DNA from: an uncultured Actinomycetes bacterium
Lineage (GTDB): Bacteria; Actinomycetota; Actinomycetes; S36-B12; UBA10799
Assembly (NCBI GenBank): GCA_946803585.1
Contig: CAMPEQ010000011.1
Coordinates: forward strand, 682,001-746,000
DNA length: 64,000 nucleotides
Reading direction: 5' to 3'
Below the pieces are notes generated by a model. It ran no database searches and had not been told where the DNA came from. It worked only from the letters and a program-made list of their open reading frames with translations. This document shows positions 24,906 through 32,999 of this stretch, one piece after another. The position numbers were made by a program, and so were the translations under genes. Position 1 is the first letter of the stretch. The number at the start of each line of letters is the position of its first letter.

Positions 24906-27146
24906 GTGTACCCCGTCCCCACGTTGCCATTTCGAATCGCGCCACAACCGGGTGAAGCAATCGACAGTTGGATCGACGCGTACGCCCAACGCTTTTCGGT
25001 GTCTTACGGGCGGATGGTTGCCGCACTCGGACTACGCTCACCGGCAATGAGATTGGGGCCCGCACCGGCCTTCACGACAATGCTGCACGATGACGAGGCA
25101 ACATCCATTGCGCGCGTGACCGGAATACCAGTCGCGACCGTACACGCGATGACGCTGCGACGATTTCATAATCGGGCGATCATCCTAGAGTTGGATCACC
25201 GTACGGTAGATGTCAAGAAGCTTTGGGGGCGATCCAACGGGAGTAGTTGCTGTCCCGATTGTTTGGACGAATCGGGAGGCCGGTGGCAAATCAGCTGGCG
25301 CCTTACATGGTCGTTTGCTTGTCTGCGCCACGAGTCCTTACTAGTTGATCAATGCCCGCGGTGCTTCCGACCCCTGAGAGCAGGGCCGCTGAGACTTGGG
25401 CGCAAACCGCGCCCCGGAATATGCGACGGCCAATTGCCAGGGGCGTCTTCATTACTGTGCGGTCTAGACCTTCGCACTGTCCGCGCAAGTCGGCTAGCCA
25501 CCAACGATCCAATCCTTGACGCTCAACGGTGGATCAGCCGGTTACTAGGAGACGAGCAGGTTTCGGACACTCAAGTCCGGCAGCACCTCACAGACGTGAG
25601 AACACTCGCCGGTCGATTCATCACTATGAGGCAGAGTCTCGAAGCGCACAGAGATTCCCGGCAACAACTTCATCGCCCAGGCTTGTTTGCTCCCGCGGAA
25701 ACGGGGGTGGTGGCTTTCGGAGTCGCGAAAGCGATCGACGTGATCGCGCGACCTCACCTTGCGGATGTCGCGCGAGGTCTCGAACCACTCCTTGCGCACG
25801 AGAGCAGCCAAAGACACCTGCCGAGTCCATCGAATATCGGCAAGGATTGGGGTCCACTCTCACCCCGTACTACGAGTGCACTATGGATGGCGCTTGACCA
25901 ACGACTACGAAGCATCGATCGCTTGCGTTATCGAAGCTGCACCCAATCACCCAAAAGTGTCGGCCGAGTTTCTACCCAGAGATCAGACTCTGTCCCACAG
26001 TCGATCTGGGCAAGTTGGGCAGTGCGTCTTCAACCAGGGCCAGGGTACGACCTACCTACATTAAGACGCGCGCTCTCGGCGATGCTCCTACTCCCAGGTG
26101 AGTCACGTCGAAACCTCGACGAGATCGCCGCCGAGCTCGGACCAGTCACCCCTCGACAGGTTGGACACGTAATCTCGAAACTAGCGAATGACAACGAGCG
26201 TGTGTTGTCGGCCGTTTGCCAACTCGCGGACTACTTGGATGCGGGCCACTCACCGATCGACTACAAGAGGCGCAGACTCGCAGTCGACGACCGCGTTCTC
26301 ACCCCTGAACAGTGGCAGCGAATCTGCTGGGAGGCAGAGTCAGCACCCGGGCGTGGGCGCCGCGCGAGATTCGCTGCACACTTCCTATGGATGCGCCTTA
26401 CCGGCAGTGAAGCTGCTCTGGCTCCCACCTCTTTTAGCGCGCGCTCGTCGGGATACTTTCCAGCCTTCAACGATTTCATGTGGAATCTCGAGCCGACGCT
26501 CCTTGCTCTCCTGGACGAGCATGCGGCGCGCTACCTAGAGTCGATAGGGATCAACGAGCCTGTGGTTTGGGAGCCGAGTGAAGATGCTGTGCACAGCACG
26601 CTATTGCCCGAACCTCCGAGGCTTTCACGTGGAGCGGACTTGCGTTTGGTGCTGATCCAACTGGCGAGCAAGCCGCAGCCTCAAGCGGGGTCCTCAAAGT
26701 TAGCTAGCACCGTCGGGAAGACTTCGCCTGAACATCAAGCGCATCTCGTGGTCGCTGAGAACGAGAAGCTGACACCATCTCAAAGCGTTCGCCAGTGGAT
26801 CCTCGGTCTCGGGGACGGCGAACAGATCACCGGTCGACGCAGTATCCGCCAGATCGCCGAACAAACTGGGGCGAGCCGTTCGGCCGTTCGTCGGCAGATG
26901 CTTCAAGCGAATATCGAGGTCGCGCCGGTTGGACGCCGACCGCAGCCCGTCGATCACGATTGGATAGTTGCTGAGTACGTCAGGAAAGGCCGCACTCTGA
27001 AAGAGGTCGCGGCCGACATGTGCATGTCTCCCAGCAATCTCGCAAGAGTGTGTCGTCGCTTGGGGATTCCGGTGCGTTCCCCCGGCGGGTCTCGCGGCAG
27101 CCTGAAAACTCTTGCCCCCGAAGCCACCGATCCTGCCTGGACTTAA
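24906..27146 (+). CDS. TniQ/TnsD-family target-selection protein 2
   Basis: 746 residues from GTG at 24906. The TniQ domain begins TLPFRIAPQPGEAIDSWIDAYA and its zinc segment runs from SSCCPDCLDESGGRWQISW through FACLRHESLLVDQCPRC. Unlike TniQ 1, its C-terminus contains two recognisable helix-turn-helix regions (IRQIAEQTGASRSAVRRQM and LKEVAADMCMSPSNLARVC), as in TnsD proteins that read a specific attachment site. It is the last gene of the tnsABC operon, so it is the more likely selector of the dnaB attachment site. That assignment is inference. No CRISPR components that could guide it are present. Confidence 0.9.
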   Translation: MYPVPTLPFRIAPQPGEAIDSWIDAYAQRFSVSYGRMVAALGLRSPAMRLGPAPAFTTMLHDDEATSIARVTGIPVATVHAMTLRRFHNRAIILELDHRTVDVKKLWGRSNGSSCCPDCLDESGGRWQISWRLTWSFACLRHESLLVDQCPRCFRPLRAGPLRLGRKPRPGICDGQLPGASSLLCGLDLRTVRASRLATNDPILDAQRWISRLLGDEQVSDTQVRQHLTDVRTLAGRFITMRQSLEAHRDSRQQLHRPGLFAPAETGVVAFGVAKAIDVIARPHLADVARGLEPLLAHESSQRHLPSPSNIGKDWGPLSPRTTSALWMALDQRLRSIDRLRYRSCTQSPKSVGRVSTQRSDSVPQSIWASWAVRLQPGPGYDLPTLRRALSAMLLLPGESRRNLDEIAAELGPVTPRQVGHVISKLANDNERVLSAVCQLADYLDAGHSPIDYKRRRLAVDDRVLTPEQWQRICWEAESAPGRGRRARFAAHFLWMRLTGSEAALAPTSFSARSSGYFPAFNDFMWNLEPTLLALLDEHAARYLESIGINEPVVWEPSEDAVHSTLLPEPPRLSRGADLRLVLIQLASKPQPQAGSSKLASTVGKTSPEHQAHLVVAENEKLTPSQSVRQWILGLGDGEQITGRRSIRQIAEQTGASRSAVRRQMLQANIEVAPVGRRPQPVDHDWIVAEYVRKGRTLKEVAADMCMSPSNLARVCRRLGIPVRSPGGSRGSLKTLAPEATDPAWT

Positions 27147-27276
27147 GCGTTCCTGCGGTCAGACACCGAAATGTGCGAAGGCGAGGAAGCTGCGGACCGG
27201 TCTTGGTGTTGGGGTGAGACGAACCTCGGAAGATCACACCTCCCAAGACGCGGAGGCAGACCCAGTGATGGACCGG

Positions 27277-27510
27277 CTACGGATCGCGCTGGGTCGTGTT
27301 CCCGGTCCATCGCTGACCGTCCCAGTAGCGGAGCTTGTCGAGGTCAGATGGATCAGGCAGCCATCCTGCTGGGGTGACGCCAGCAGTGCCGGAACCGCTC
27401 TTGGAGGGTGACCGGCTCACGAGCTTCACGATCATTACGATCACCAGGGCAGGGACCACAACAAAGATAACTAGCATGACGATCCATTCCCAGCCGCGGA
27501 AGTTGCCCAT
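27277..27510 (-). CDS. DUF2510-type small membrane protein
   Basis: 77 residues from the ATG at 27508-27510. One transmembrane segment (WIVMLVIFVVVPALVIVMIV, about 9-28) leads to a cytoplasmic tail ending in a DUF2510 motif, GWLPDPSDLDKLRYWDGQRW. Such proteins are frequent in actinobacteria and have no established function. A longer frame on the opposite strand overlaps it, but the DUF2510 signature shows that the minus strand is coding here. The stop is followed by the tail of the tniQ2 3' region (27147-27276), where no gene is seen. Confidence 0.65.
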   Translation of the reverse strand: MGNFRGWEWIVMLVIFVVVPALVIVMIVKLVSRSPSKSGSGTAGVTPAGWLPDPSDLDKLRYWDGQRWTGNTTQRDP

Positions 27511-27574
27511 ATCGGAAGTCTCGCGAACCAAGATCGGAAATGCAAAGGAGGATACCCCGTTACGAGTAATCCTG

Positions 27575-28348
27575 ATGGCGCTGGTGGAACGATCGAACAA
27601 TGGGCAGACTCTCACCATGGTTGACGAGCTACTCAAACCTGAGTTCGAGAAGGCATGCAGAATTGGACTAAGGGTGCCGCCTGGCCAGTTTCTGTCGGAC
27701 GACGTTCTCAAGGCCTTTCCGATCGCTTGGGGCTGGTACCAGAAGCTCCGGCGAACGGCCGAGGCTGCAGTCATTCTCGAGGCAGCCGGATATTCCAACG
27801 AGATGTCACCACTACTCCGTCTTCAGGTCGAGTTCGCATCAGCGATTCACTGGTTAGCCGAAGACAAAGACGGTGCCGCGGAACGTGTTCACAAAATGGC
27901 GAAAGAAGATACGCACAAGCGCCTGAACTCAGCGCGCCTCGCGGGCCTGAAGATTGATGAAGCCAAGTTCGCCGAAGTACTAGCCAACGAGATCTCCGAG
28001 GAGAACAGGCACCTTGATCGCTACCTCCGAGCCGCGCACAGATTGCAGCGAGAAGGCCTCGCCTCACCGCATCACCTAGTCCTCTATCACTCAGAGACGC
28101 AATATAGCCATCCCACGTACGACGCTGCGGCAGAGTTCCTGTTGGAAGAGCGGGAGGGTGATAGCTGGCATCCGCTGGCAGAGCCGAAGATGCCTCACTC
28201 GCTGAGTGCGTACACAGTAGGAACAGAGTTTGTACTGCTGGGAGCAATGGGGCTAAGTCAGATCATGGACGGAAACCCCTGGGAAGGCGAGATCGTGGCG
28301 CTCATTCGATCGAGCGAGACGAAGCTGGTCGCCGCAGCACAGCAGTAA
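27575..28348 (+). CDS. Hypothetical protein, DUF5677-like
   Basis: 257 residues from the ATG at 27575. The frame is open back to 27335, but the earlier part is antisense to the DUF2510 gene and looks non-coding. An AAAGGAGG at 27545-27552 lies 22 bases before the ATG, with a short frame ending in TAA between them, so a different start is possible. The protein is largely helical, with no membrane segment. SAIHWLAEDKDGAAERVHKMAK and LYHSETQYSHPTYDAAAEFLLEE recall DUF5677-like proteins (HEPN-related helical folds), but I could not confirm that. It faces the AbrB-like gene at 28360 tail to tail. Cargo function unknown. Confidence 0.55.
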   Translation: MALVERSNNGQTLTMVDELLKPEFEKACRIGLRVPPGQFLSDDVLKAFPIAWGWYQKLRRTAEAAVILEAAGYSNEMSPLLRLQVEFASAIHWLAEDKDGAAERVHKMAKEDTHKRLNSARLAGLKIDEAKFAEVLANEISEENRHLDRYLRAAHRLQREGLASPHHLVLYHSETQYSHPTYDAAAEFLLEEREGDSWHPLAEPKMPHSLSAYTVGTEFVLLGAMGLSQIMDGNPWEGEIVALIRSSETKLVAAAQQ

Positions 28349-28359
28349 GCAGTAAGCGC

Positions 28360-29001
28360 TCATGTCGCGCTCCCCTCATCGGGTGTGCTCGTATCGACAA
28401 CCGTTCGGATCTCCTCTGCCCCGGGATGAGATTGGGAAGCGGTTCCCTCGGTCGGGGCTGCGCAATAGTCGCTGGAACTGAAACACTCGGTGTACGCGTC
28501 CATCAACTGCTTTTCGCGGGCTCGTCTCGCGTCGCCCCTCGCCTTGACGTCGCGCACCTTCTCTTCGTCGATCTGGTAGTCGATGTCGTTGGCCACGTCA
28601 TCCGCCAAGCTAGGGTCGTCAGAGATGCGCCGATCCACGGGAATCCATTCCGACGTCGCTAGCTGGGCAGACCAACCCGACGCGCCCAAATCAAACGATT
28701 CCGGGCTTACCCACTCCGATTCCTTGTCGCCGAATCCGAGCACGATCTGTCCGCCACGTCGGGTCATCCTCACGGGATCGCCAACCTTCAACCCCATGAG
28801 ATCGCTAAGCTCGTTGGGAATGATCAGGGCACAATTTGATCCGATCCGCGCCTGCCAAACCTCTGTGCTGTCTGCCGTCGCAGTTACTTCGTCCGGTCTG
28901 CTGTTGGTGGAAACGGTCTCGTGACCGGTAAACGACCCGTGTTCTGCCTCCCGATCGCCACCCGCATTCGAATCCTGCTGATTTCCGCTTGGCTCACACA
29001 T
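28360..29001 (-). CDS. AbrB/SpoVT-domain protein with long acidic flanks
   Basis: 213 residues; the ATG at 29001 is preceded by GGGAGG. A central AbrB-like motif, VWQARIGSNCALIIPNELSDLMGLKVGDPV, lies at about 45-80. The N-terminal 45 residues are polar and the C-terminal part is acidic and disordered-looking, with a helical KVRDVKARGDARRAREKQLMDAYTE section. AbrB proteins serve as regulators or antitoxins; this one is much longer than usual. It could regulate nearby cargo or the coiled-coil cassette to its right. It is read away from that cassette across a 363-base gap. Unlike the small AbrB-like protein at 20551, no palindrome is obvious at its start. Confidence 0.65.
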   Translation of the reverse strand: MCEPSGNQQDSNAGGDREAEHGSFTGHETVSTNSRPDEVTATADSTEVWQARIGSNCALIIPNELSDLMGLKVGDPVRMTRRGGQIVLGFGDKESEWVSPESFDLGASGWSAQLATSEWIPVDRRISDDPSLADDVANDIDYQIDEEKVRDVKARGDARRAREKQLMDAYTECFSSSDYCAAPTEGTASQSHPGAEEIRTVVDTSTPDEGSAT

Positions 29002-29364
29002 GAGTGCCTCCCAAAACTAACTAGCATGCCTTCCGATTCGTCGAAACATTATGTGTGCCATGTGACATTTGTTCTCGGTGCCAGAATGGGTGCCTAGGGC
29101 GTGCGTGGTCGGCCACGGCGAGATAGATGCGTTTCGACCTCTATTTCACTTGGCGAAGAAGTGATCACTTTAGCCGTCGCGCTCCGGTACTGCTCGCTGC
29201 TTCTTGGGCAACAGCATTGCCGCAGGCACCCGCCACTTCTTTGAAGTATTCGCTACGCTCCGTAGGCCAAACGGATGATCACGCTCTGAGTGCTGACTGA
29301 TCTCCGTCGGATGTGACTGCTAGCTTCGACACAAGATCAGTCGATCCGGGAGCGGAAGAGAAGA
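29002..29364. other. Gene-free stretch with an internal 12-bp palindrome
   Basis: No coding frame is supported here. It should hold the promoters of the divergent AbrB-domain gene and coiled-coil gene. AAGTGATCACTT at 29159-29170 is a perfect palindrome. The surrounding 29149-29176 matches 9049-9076 of the left transposon end at about 21 of 28 positions, by my count. Chance, a cognate regulator site or a relic transposase-binding site are all possible. Confidence 0.4.
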
Positions 29365-30594
29365 ATGGCGAAGAAGAATAGTTTCGTTGGGATGTTGAAT
29401 GCTGCCGCGAAGGATGCGGACCGGCGGCGAGCGCAAGCTGAACGTGAACGGGTGCGCGAAGAGAAGGAACTGCAGCGCGAGCTGACACGGCTGGAACGTG
29501 AAGAAACGCGTATGCAGAGCGCACTGGACGCCGAGACGAAGAGATCCCTGAAAGAACAGCGGCTGAAGGCCCGGAACTCTCAGGTGGCGATGATGAACGA
29601 CGAACTCGCCACAGAGTGCGCCAACATCGACACATTGCTGGAAGTCGCCCTCACCCGCGACGCTTACGTGGACCTGCCAGGCCAGATTGTGACCGAGGTG
29701 AAGCACCCAGGGTTTGACCCTGGAGAGATCCCGGGGCACCCAGGCGATCTGGTGTACCCGCAGGAACCGGTGTACGTGGAGCCGCAACCGCCGAGTGGTT
29801 GGTTTGGGAAAAAGCAGCATGAGCAGGCGTTACGAGACGCTCACGCTCAGTATCAGGCGTCGCTTGACCAGTGGAAGTACCAATGTTCGTCGATGTACAG
29901 CTCACACATGGCAGCCCTGGCGGCGTGGGAGAAGGGCCAAACGGACTTGGTGGCCGCCCAGAACGACTACGACCAGGCCAAAGTCACTCGGGAACAGGAC
30001 TCCCGGGACCGCAACGCTGCACTGGATGAACTGATTAACGGCCTCGCGTTCGATGTGCCAGAAGCGATTGAGGAATATGTCGCTGTTGTGATCGCCACCT
30101 CGCCGTACCCGGACAACTTTCCCGTAACGGCCCAGTGCTCATTCGACATCGCGACCCGGGAACTCGCGCTCGCGGTCGGCATACCCGAGCCATCGGACAT
30201 GCCGACGGTGAAGGCGTACAAGTACGTGGCGTCAAAAGCCGACATCACGTCAACGAATCTGACAGCGAAAGCTCAGCGAGACAGGTACGCGGCCGCAGTG
30301 TCAGCGGTGACGCTGCGATTAGTGCACGAAGTCTTTGAAGCAGACCGTGAGAACAAAATTTGGGCCATTTCGTTGACGGTCGGCGTTGACCGCATTTCTC
30401 CAGCGACAGGGAACCCCGAGACGGTCCCCCTGGTCGCCGTGGCATGTACCCGGGATGTGTTCACGGGGATGGAATTGTCGAATGTGGAACCAGCGGCAGC
30501 GCTGGATCATCTTGGCGCGGCCGTGTCGAAGAAACCGTGGGACTTAGTGGCCATTGACGCTAACCGTGGGGTCCGTACCCCGAAGGCCGGGTAG
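29365..30594 (+). CDS. Coiled-coil cargo protein, first gene of the right-end cassette
   Basis: 409 residues; the ATG follows GGGAGCGGAAGAGAAG. Residues 14-75 form a strongly charged coiled coil (RRRAQAERERVREEKELQRE and similar), then a Pro-rich section (EIPGHPGDLVYPQEPVYVEPQPP), then another helical region. The C-terminal half (about 260-400) includes LRLVHEVFEADRENKIWAISL and a VACTRDVFTGMEL section. This pattern is like the N-terminal region of some long actinobacterial restriction-endonuclease-like proteins, but the Mrr nuclease domain itself is absent. The next gene starts three bases after its stop, so the two are one cassette. Function unknown; defence is a reasonable guess. Confidence 0.6.
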   Translation: MAKKNSFVGMLNAAAKDADRRRAQAERERVREEKELQRELTRLEREETRMQSALDAETKRSLKEQRLKARNSQVAMMNDELATECANIDTLLEVALTRDAYVDLPGQIVTEVKHPGFDPGEIPGHPGDLVYPQEPVYVEPQPPSGWFGKKQHEQALRDAHAQYQASLDQWKYQCSSMYSSHMAALAAWEKGQTDLVAAQNDYDQAKVTREQDSRDRNAALDELINGLAFDVPEAIEEYVAVVIATSPYPDNFPVTAQCSFDIATRELALAVGIPEPSDMPTVKAYKYVASKADITSTNLTAKAQRDRYAAAVSAVTLRLVHEVFEADRENKIWAISLTVGVDRISPATGNPETVPLVAVACTRDVFTGMELSNVEPAAALDHLGAAVSKKPWDLVAIDANRGVRTPKAG

Positions 30595-30597
30595 CTG

Positions 30598-31908
30598 ATG
30601 CGCTTCAACTCACCGCCGGGCTGGCCCACTCCGCCTGCTGGGTGGACGCCCCCTGCGGGTTGGAAACCGTCACCGTCATGGCCGGAACCGCCGGATGGGT
30701 GGCAGCTATGGCTCAACGACGATGGAACACCCGTCGATAACGAACCGGCACCGCAGGTCGCTGAACCAGAACCAGTCCAGCTGCCAGCTGAGCCTGCCCC
30801 GGCGATCACCCCGATTGGTGACTTCGTTGAACCGGACAGCCGACTCGCCTCTGACACGGTCGATTTAGATGACCAGCGTGTTCTGCAGCAGGTTGGGATC
30901 TACCGGTATCACCACCCGCTCGAAGACGCCGCCGCCTACAAGACGCGCCTGTCGGAGATCAATGACGAGATCACGGTGATGGTGAAAGCAGGCGCAGCGG
31001 TGCTCGGCGCGGACATGTTCACCCTGGATAACTCCCTCGCAAAGGGAAGGGCGATGGTGCGCGACCTGGGGAAGCTGACGTTGCGGGCGTACAACGCCGA
31101 AGCCGACAACTGTGTGCGTGCACTTCGGTCGGGCAACATTTCGACCGCGAAGAAGCGGCTGGAGCATTCGGTGAAAGCTATCGAGAAGTTGGGGGCGTTG
31201 ATGCAGTTGCGCATCAACCCGGACTATCACGATCTGCGGGTGCGCGAGCTCGAGCTAACGGCTGACTGGCAGATGAAGAAACAGGAAGAACGAGAAGAAG
31301 CCCGTGAGGAGCGGGAACGGCTTCGTGAGCAACGCAAAGTGGAAGCAGAACTCGCCGCGGAACGCGAACGATTGGATAAGGAACGCAGCCACTACATGAC
31401 AGCACTGGCTGCCCTGGGCCCAGACGATGCCGCGGGAGAAGAGATGCGCACCCGCCTCGGCGACATTGATGCCGCGATCGAAGCGAACGACTATCGGGCA
31501 GCGAACATCCGCGCTGGGTACGTCTACGTCATCTCCAACGTCGGAGCCTTCGGCCCCGGCGTCGTCAAGATTGGTCTCACCCGGCGCCTTGAACCACGTG
31601 ACCGCATTCGGGACTTGGGCGACGCATCAGTCCCGTTCCGCTTCGACACGCACGCCTTGTTCTTCTCCGACGACGCTGTTTCGTTAGAACGAGAGTTGCA
31701 TGAGGCATTCGCCGACCGTCGCCTTAACCAGGTGAACTTGAGACGTGAGTTCTTCTTCGCCACCCCGCAAGAGGTCCGCGATGTTCTGGAAACAAAGATC
31801 GGCGGACTACTCGAGTTCCGGGACCAGCCAGATGCGGAAGAGTATGCTCAGAGCCGGAACTTGTGGCCGACAGAGGCAACTACCGACCGCGCTAACACTC
31901 CAGGCTGA
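30598..31908 (+). CDS. DUF4041/T5orf172 (GIY-YIG-like) nuclease protein
   Basis: 436 residues. A short Pro/Trp repeat (PPGWPTPPAGWTPPAGWKP...) opens the protein. The DUF4041 helical region (about 75-200: VGIYRYHHPLEDAAAYKTRL, AYNAEADNCVRALRSGN) is followed by a long charged coiled coil (about 210-265). The C-terminal GIY-YIG-like nuclease (about 300-400) shows AGYVYVISNVGAFGPGVVKIGLTRRLEPRDRIRDLG, then a VSLERELHEAF region with the catalytic-type Glu. This architecture is common in phage, prophage and defence loci. It is the last gene before the right end of the transposon (252 bases away). I infer an anti-phage or conflict role; there is no direct proof. Confidence 0.78.
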   Translation: MRFNSPPGWPTPPAGWTPPAGWKPSPSWPEPPDGWQLWLNDDGTPVDNEPAPQVAEPEPVQLPAEPAPAITPIGDFVEPDSRLASDTVDLDDQRVLQQVGIYRYHHPLEDAAAYKTRLSEINDEITVMVKAGAAVLGADMFTLDNSLAKGRAMVRDLGKLTLRAYNAEADNCVRALRSGNISTAKKRLEHSVKAIEKLGALMQLRINPDYHDLRVRELELTADWQMKKQEEREEAREERERLREQRKVEAELAAERERLDKERSHYMTALAALGPDDAAGEEMRTRLGDIDAAIEANDYRAANIRAGYVYVISNVGAFGPGVVKIGLTRRLEPRDRIRDLGDASVPFRFDTHALFFSDDAVSLERELHEAFADRRLNQVNLRREFFFATPQEVRDVLETKIGGLLEFRDQPDAEEYAQSRNLWPTEATTDRANTPG

Positions 31909-32069
31909 TCTGCTCTCGGCGCTGTCATCTCCATCGCAGCACTGAGTAGTTGCTTCCGGGCCTTGCATCACCGAGCGCAGGCTTTCTAATCGTGGAGGTG
32001 GCCTGACCATCCCCGATCTCTTGGCAACGCGGGCTGAAGTTCACTGCGCTGGCAGGCGGCCAGCATCTA

Positions 32070-32121
32070 CTGACAAAAGGATCAAGGAATCCGACTCTAG
32101 TCACTGCCAAACGGTGGGAAA
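32070..32121. repeat. Right subterminal TnsB-type boxes
   Basis: A box CACTGCCAAACGGTGGGAA at 32102-32120 carries the same CTGCCAAA...GGGAA core as the terminal repeat. A weaker match (CTGACAAAAGGATCAAGGAA) is seen at about 32070-32089. Both are oriented as the right terminal repeat. They complete the right-end binding array. Confidence 0.6.
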
Positions 32122-32135
32122 TCCCTCGAGGCCAA

Positions 32136-32160
32136 CTGCCAATCAAAATGGGAACCTACA
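32136..32160 (-). repeat. Right terminal inverted repeat of the Tn7-like element
   Basis: Ends AAAATGGGAACCTACA at 32160; reverse complement of the left repeat at 24 of 25 positions. Followed directly by the second GCGCT. Confidence 0.93.
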
Positions 32161-32165
32161 GCGCT
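32161..32165. repeat. 5-bp target site duplication, right copy (GCGCT)
   Basis: Identical to 9027-9031. Joining the two flanks restores the pre-insertion sequence after dnaB: TGA, GAGTAAGCGCT-type spacer, then AAAACCGG. The stretch from here to 32385 contains no gene that I can support. Confidence 0.93.
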
Positions 32166-32385
32166 AAAACCGGAAACCGGGCCCTAAAACCGGATGAGCC
32201 GGGATTCTTGCAGGAACTAACGCCTAGTTCACAAAGAAAATCAAGCTCCAGAACAAGAGCAAGTCGAGGCGTTGAGTTTTCCGAACCAGTGCCGTGGCTG
32301 CCCAGTGCACTCTCTTTCAGATTGCCTGATCCAAGAAACCAGTTTGACGCAATCTGCTCCTCACGATCTAGCGGTCGGGCGATAA

Positions 32386-32660
32386 CTAACCCATGGCGTT
32401 AGCGGGGCCGGTCATCGGAGTCTTCGCGGCAACTTTGCTGAGCTTGCGGACCTGTTTCTTCAGCAGATTCCCATCCTTCTTGAGGAGATTCTCGCCAAGG
32501 TTTGTAACTCGTTGGAGCTGAACCATGATGCCGGTGGGGACTCGCTTCTTCAGCTTTCCGTTCTTCTTCTTCACGAGGTCGTAGCTCATGATGACCTGTC
32601 CGCGGTCCTCGCCGTAGTTATATCGAAGTACCGTGATCTTGGTCTCATGCCCTTTTTGCT
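32386..32660 (-). pseudogene. 5'-truncated copy of the secreted KKNGKLKKRVPTG paralogue family
   Basis: The C-terminal half matches the two full paralogues at 35445 and 46939 (SYDLVKKKNGKLKKRVPTG, then LLKKQVRKLSKVAAKTPM and a GP.NA.G end). Upstream of about 32660 the homology stops. The signal peptide, the TPTTMKMAELDW-type region and the cysteine pair present in the others are missing, and the frame continues as unrelated sequence to 32754. It is therefore a broken copy that probably makes no exported product. It lies 220 bases from the transposon's right end. Confidence 0.75.
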
Positions 32661-32999
32661 CAGGGAAGTCACAATGTGCTGACTCCTGATGTTGATCACA
32701 AAGTTGGCACGTTCGATGTACGAAACCTAGGTGTTGGCTTCCTCCTGGCGTCAATCACGCTTGCGTCGTGGCTTCTCGTGATGTCGACAACTGTGCGCCG
32801 AGCCGCGATCCAAGAAATGACCGGAATCGGCGATCCGATGACGGTGAACCTAGGAAAAGGTGTGGCGATTTTCGCGGCCTGGCTGACCCCAATACCTCCG
32901 GCAGTGTGTTGTTCGTTCTGACAGTTCTTGCTTGGGTCAACGTCGTCATCCGGGGCTTGTTCTATGTGCAGTGTTGGGTAGCGGTATCCAGCCCAGCTC
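32661..32999. pseudogene. Decayed membrane-protein-like stretch
   Basis: On the plus strand, the frame starting near 32703 reads as a membrane segment (NLGVGFLLASITLASWLLVM) followed by an amphipathic part. A second hydrophobic segment (SGSVLFVLTVLAWVNVVIRG) lies in another plus-strand frame, from about 32,900. Together they look like a short membrane protein split by a frameshift around 32,885. I do not recognise its family, and it may be chance in this degraded zone. Confidence 0.3.

Larger units (their letters stand above)
9032..32160. mobile_element. Complete 23.1-kb Tn7-like transposon inserted after dnaB
   Basis: The element is 23,129 bp. It is bounded by 25-bp terminal inverted repeats (one mismatch) starting TGTAGGTTCCCATTTT and flanked by the perfect duplication GCGCT, so both ends are defined exactly. 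It encodes TnsA, TnsB (DDE), TnsC (AAA+) and two TniQ-family proteins. Cargo: a copper-resistance regulon with its own BlaI-like repressor, AbrB-like regulators and a coiled-coil plus GIY-YIG cassette. The tnsABC-tniQ operon lies internally (20.9-27.1 kb) and not at one edge, with cargo on both sides. Intact termini, intact duplication and open transposition genes suggest a fairly recent insertion. Confidence 0.95.

Noticed and set aside
27335-27574. Upstream extension of the 27575 gene
   Set aside because: Lies antisense to the DUF2510 gene and has no ribosome binding site for its start.
29365-30594. Complete Mrr-type restriction endonuclease
   Set aside because: Only the coiled coil and an N-terminal-like pattern are seen; the Mrr catalytic motifs are absent.
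9032-32160. CRISPR-associated transposon (CAST)
   Set aside because: Two TniQ proteins and TnsABC fit, but I found no repeat-spacer array and no cas8, cas7, cas6, cas5 or cas12k-like gene in the element.
32161-32385. Gene in the right flank of the transposon
   Set aside because: No frame with a start, ribosome binding site or recognisable motif; the short plus-strand frame at 32148-32402 crosses the transposon end and cannot be native.
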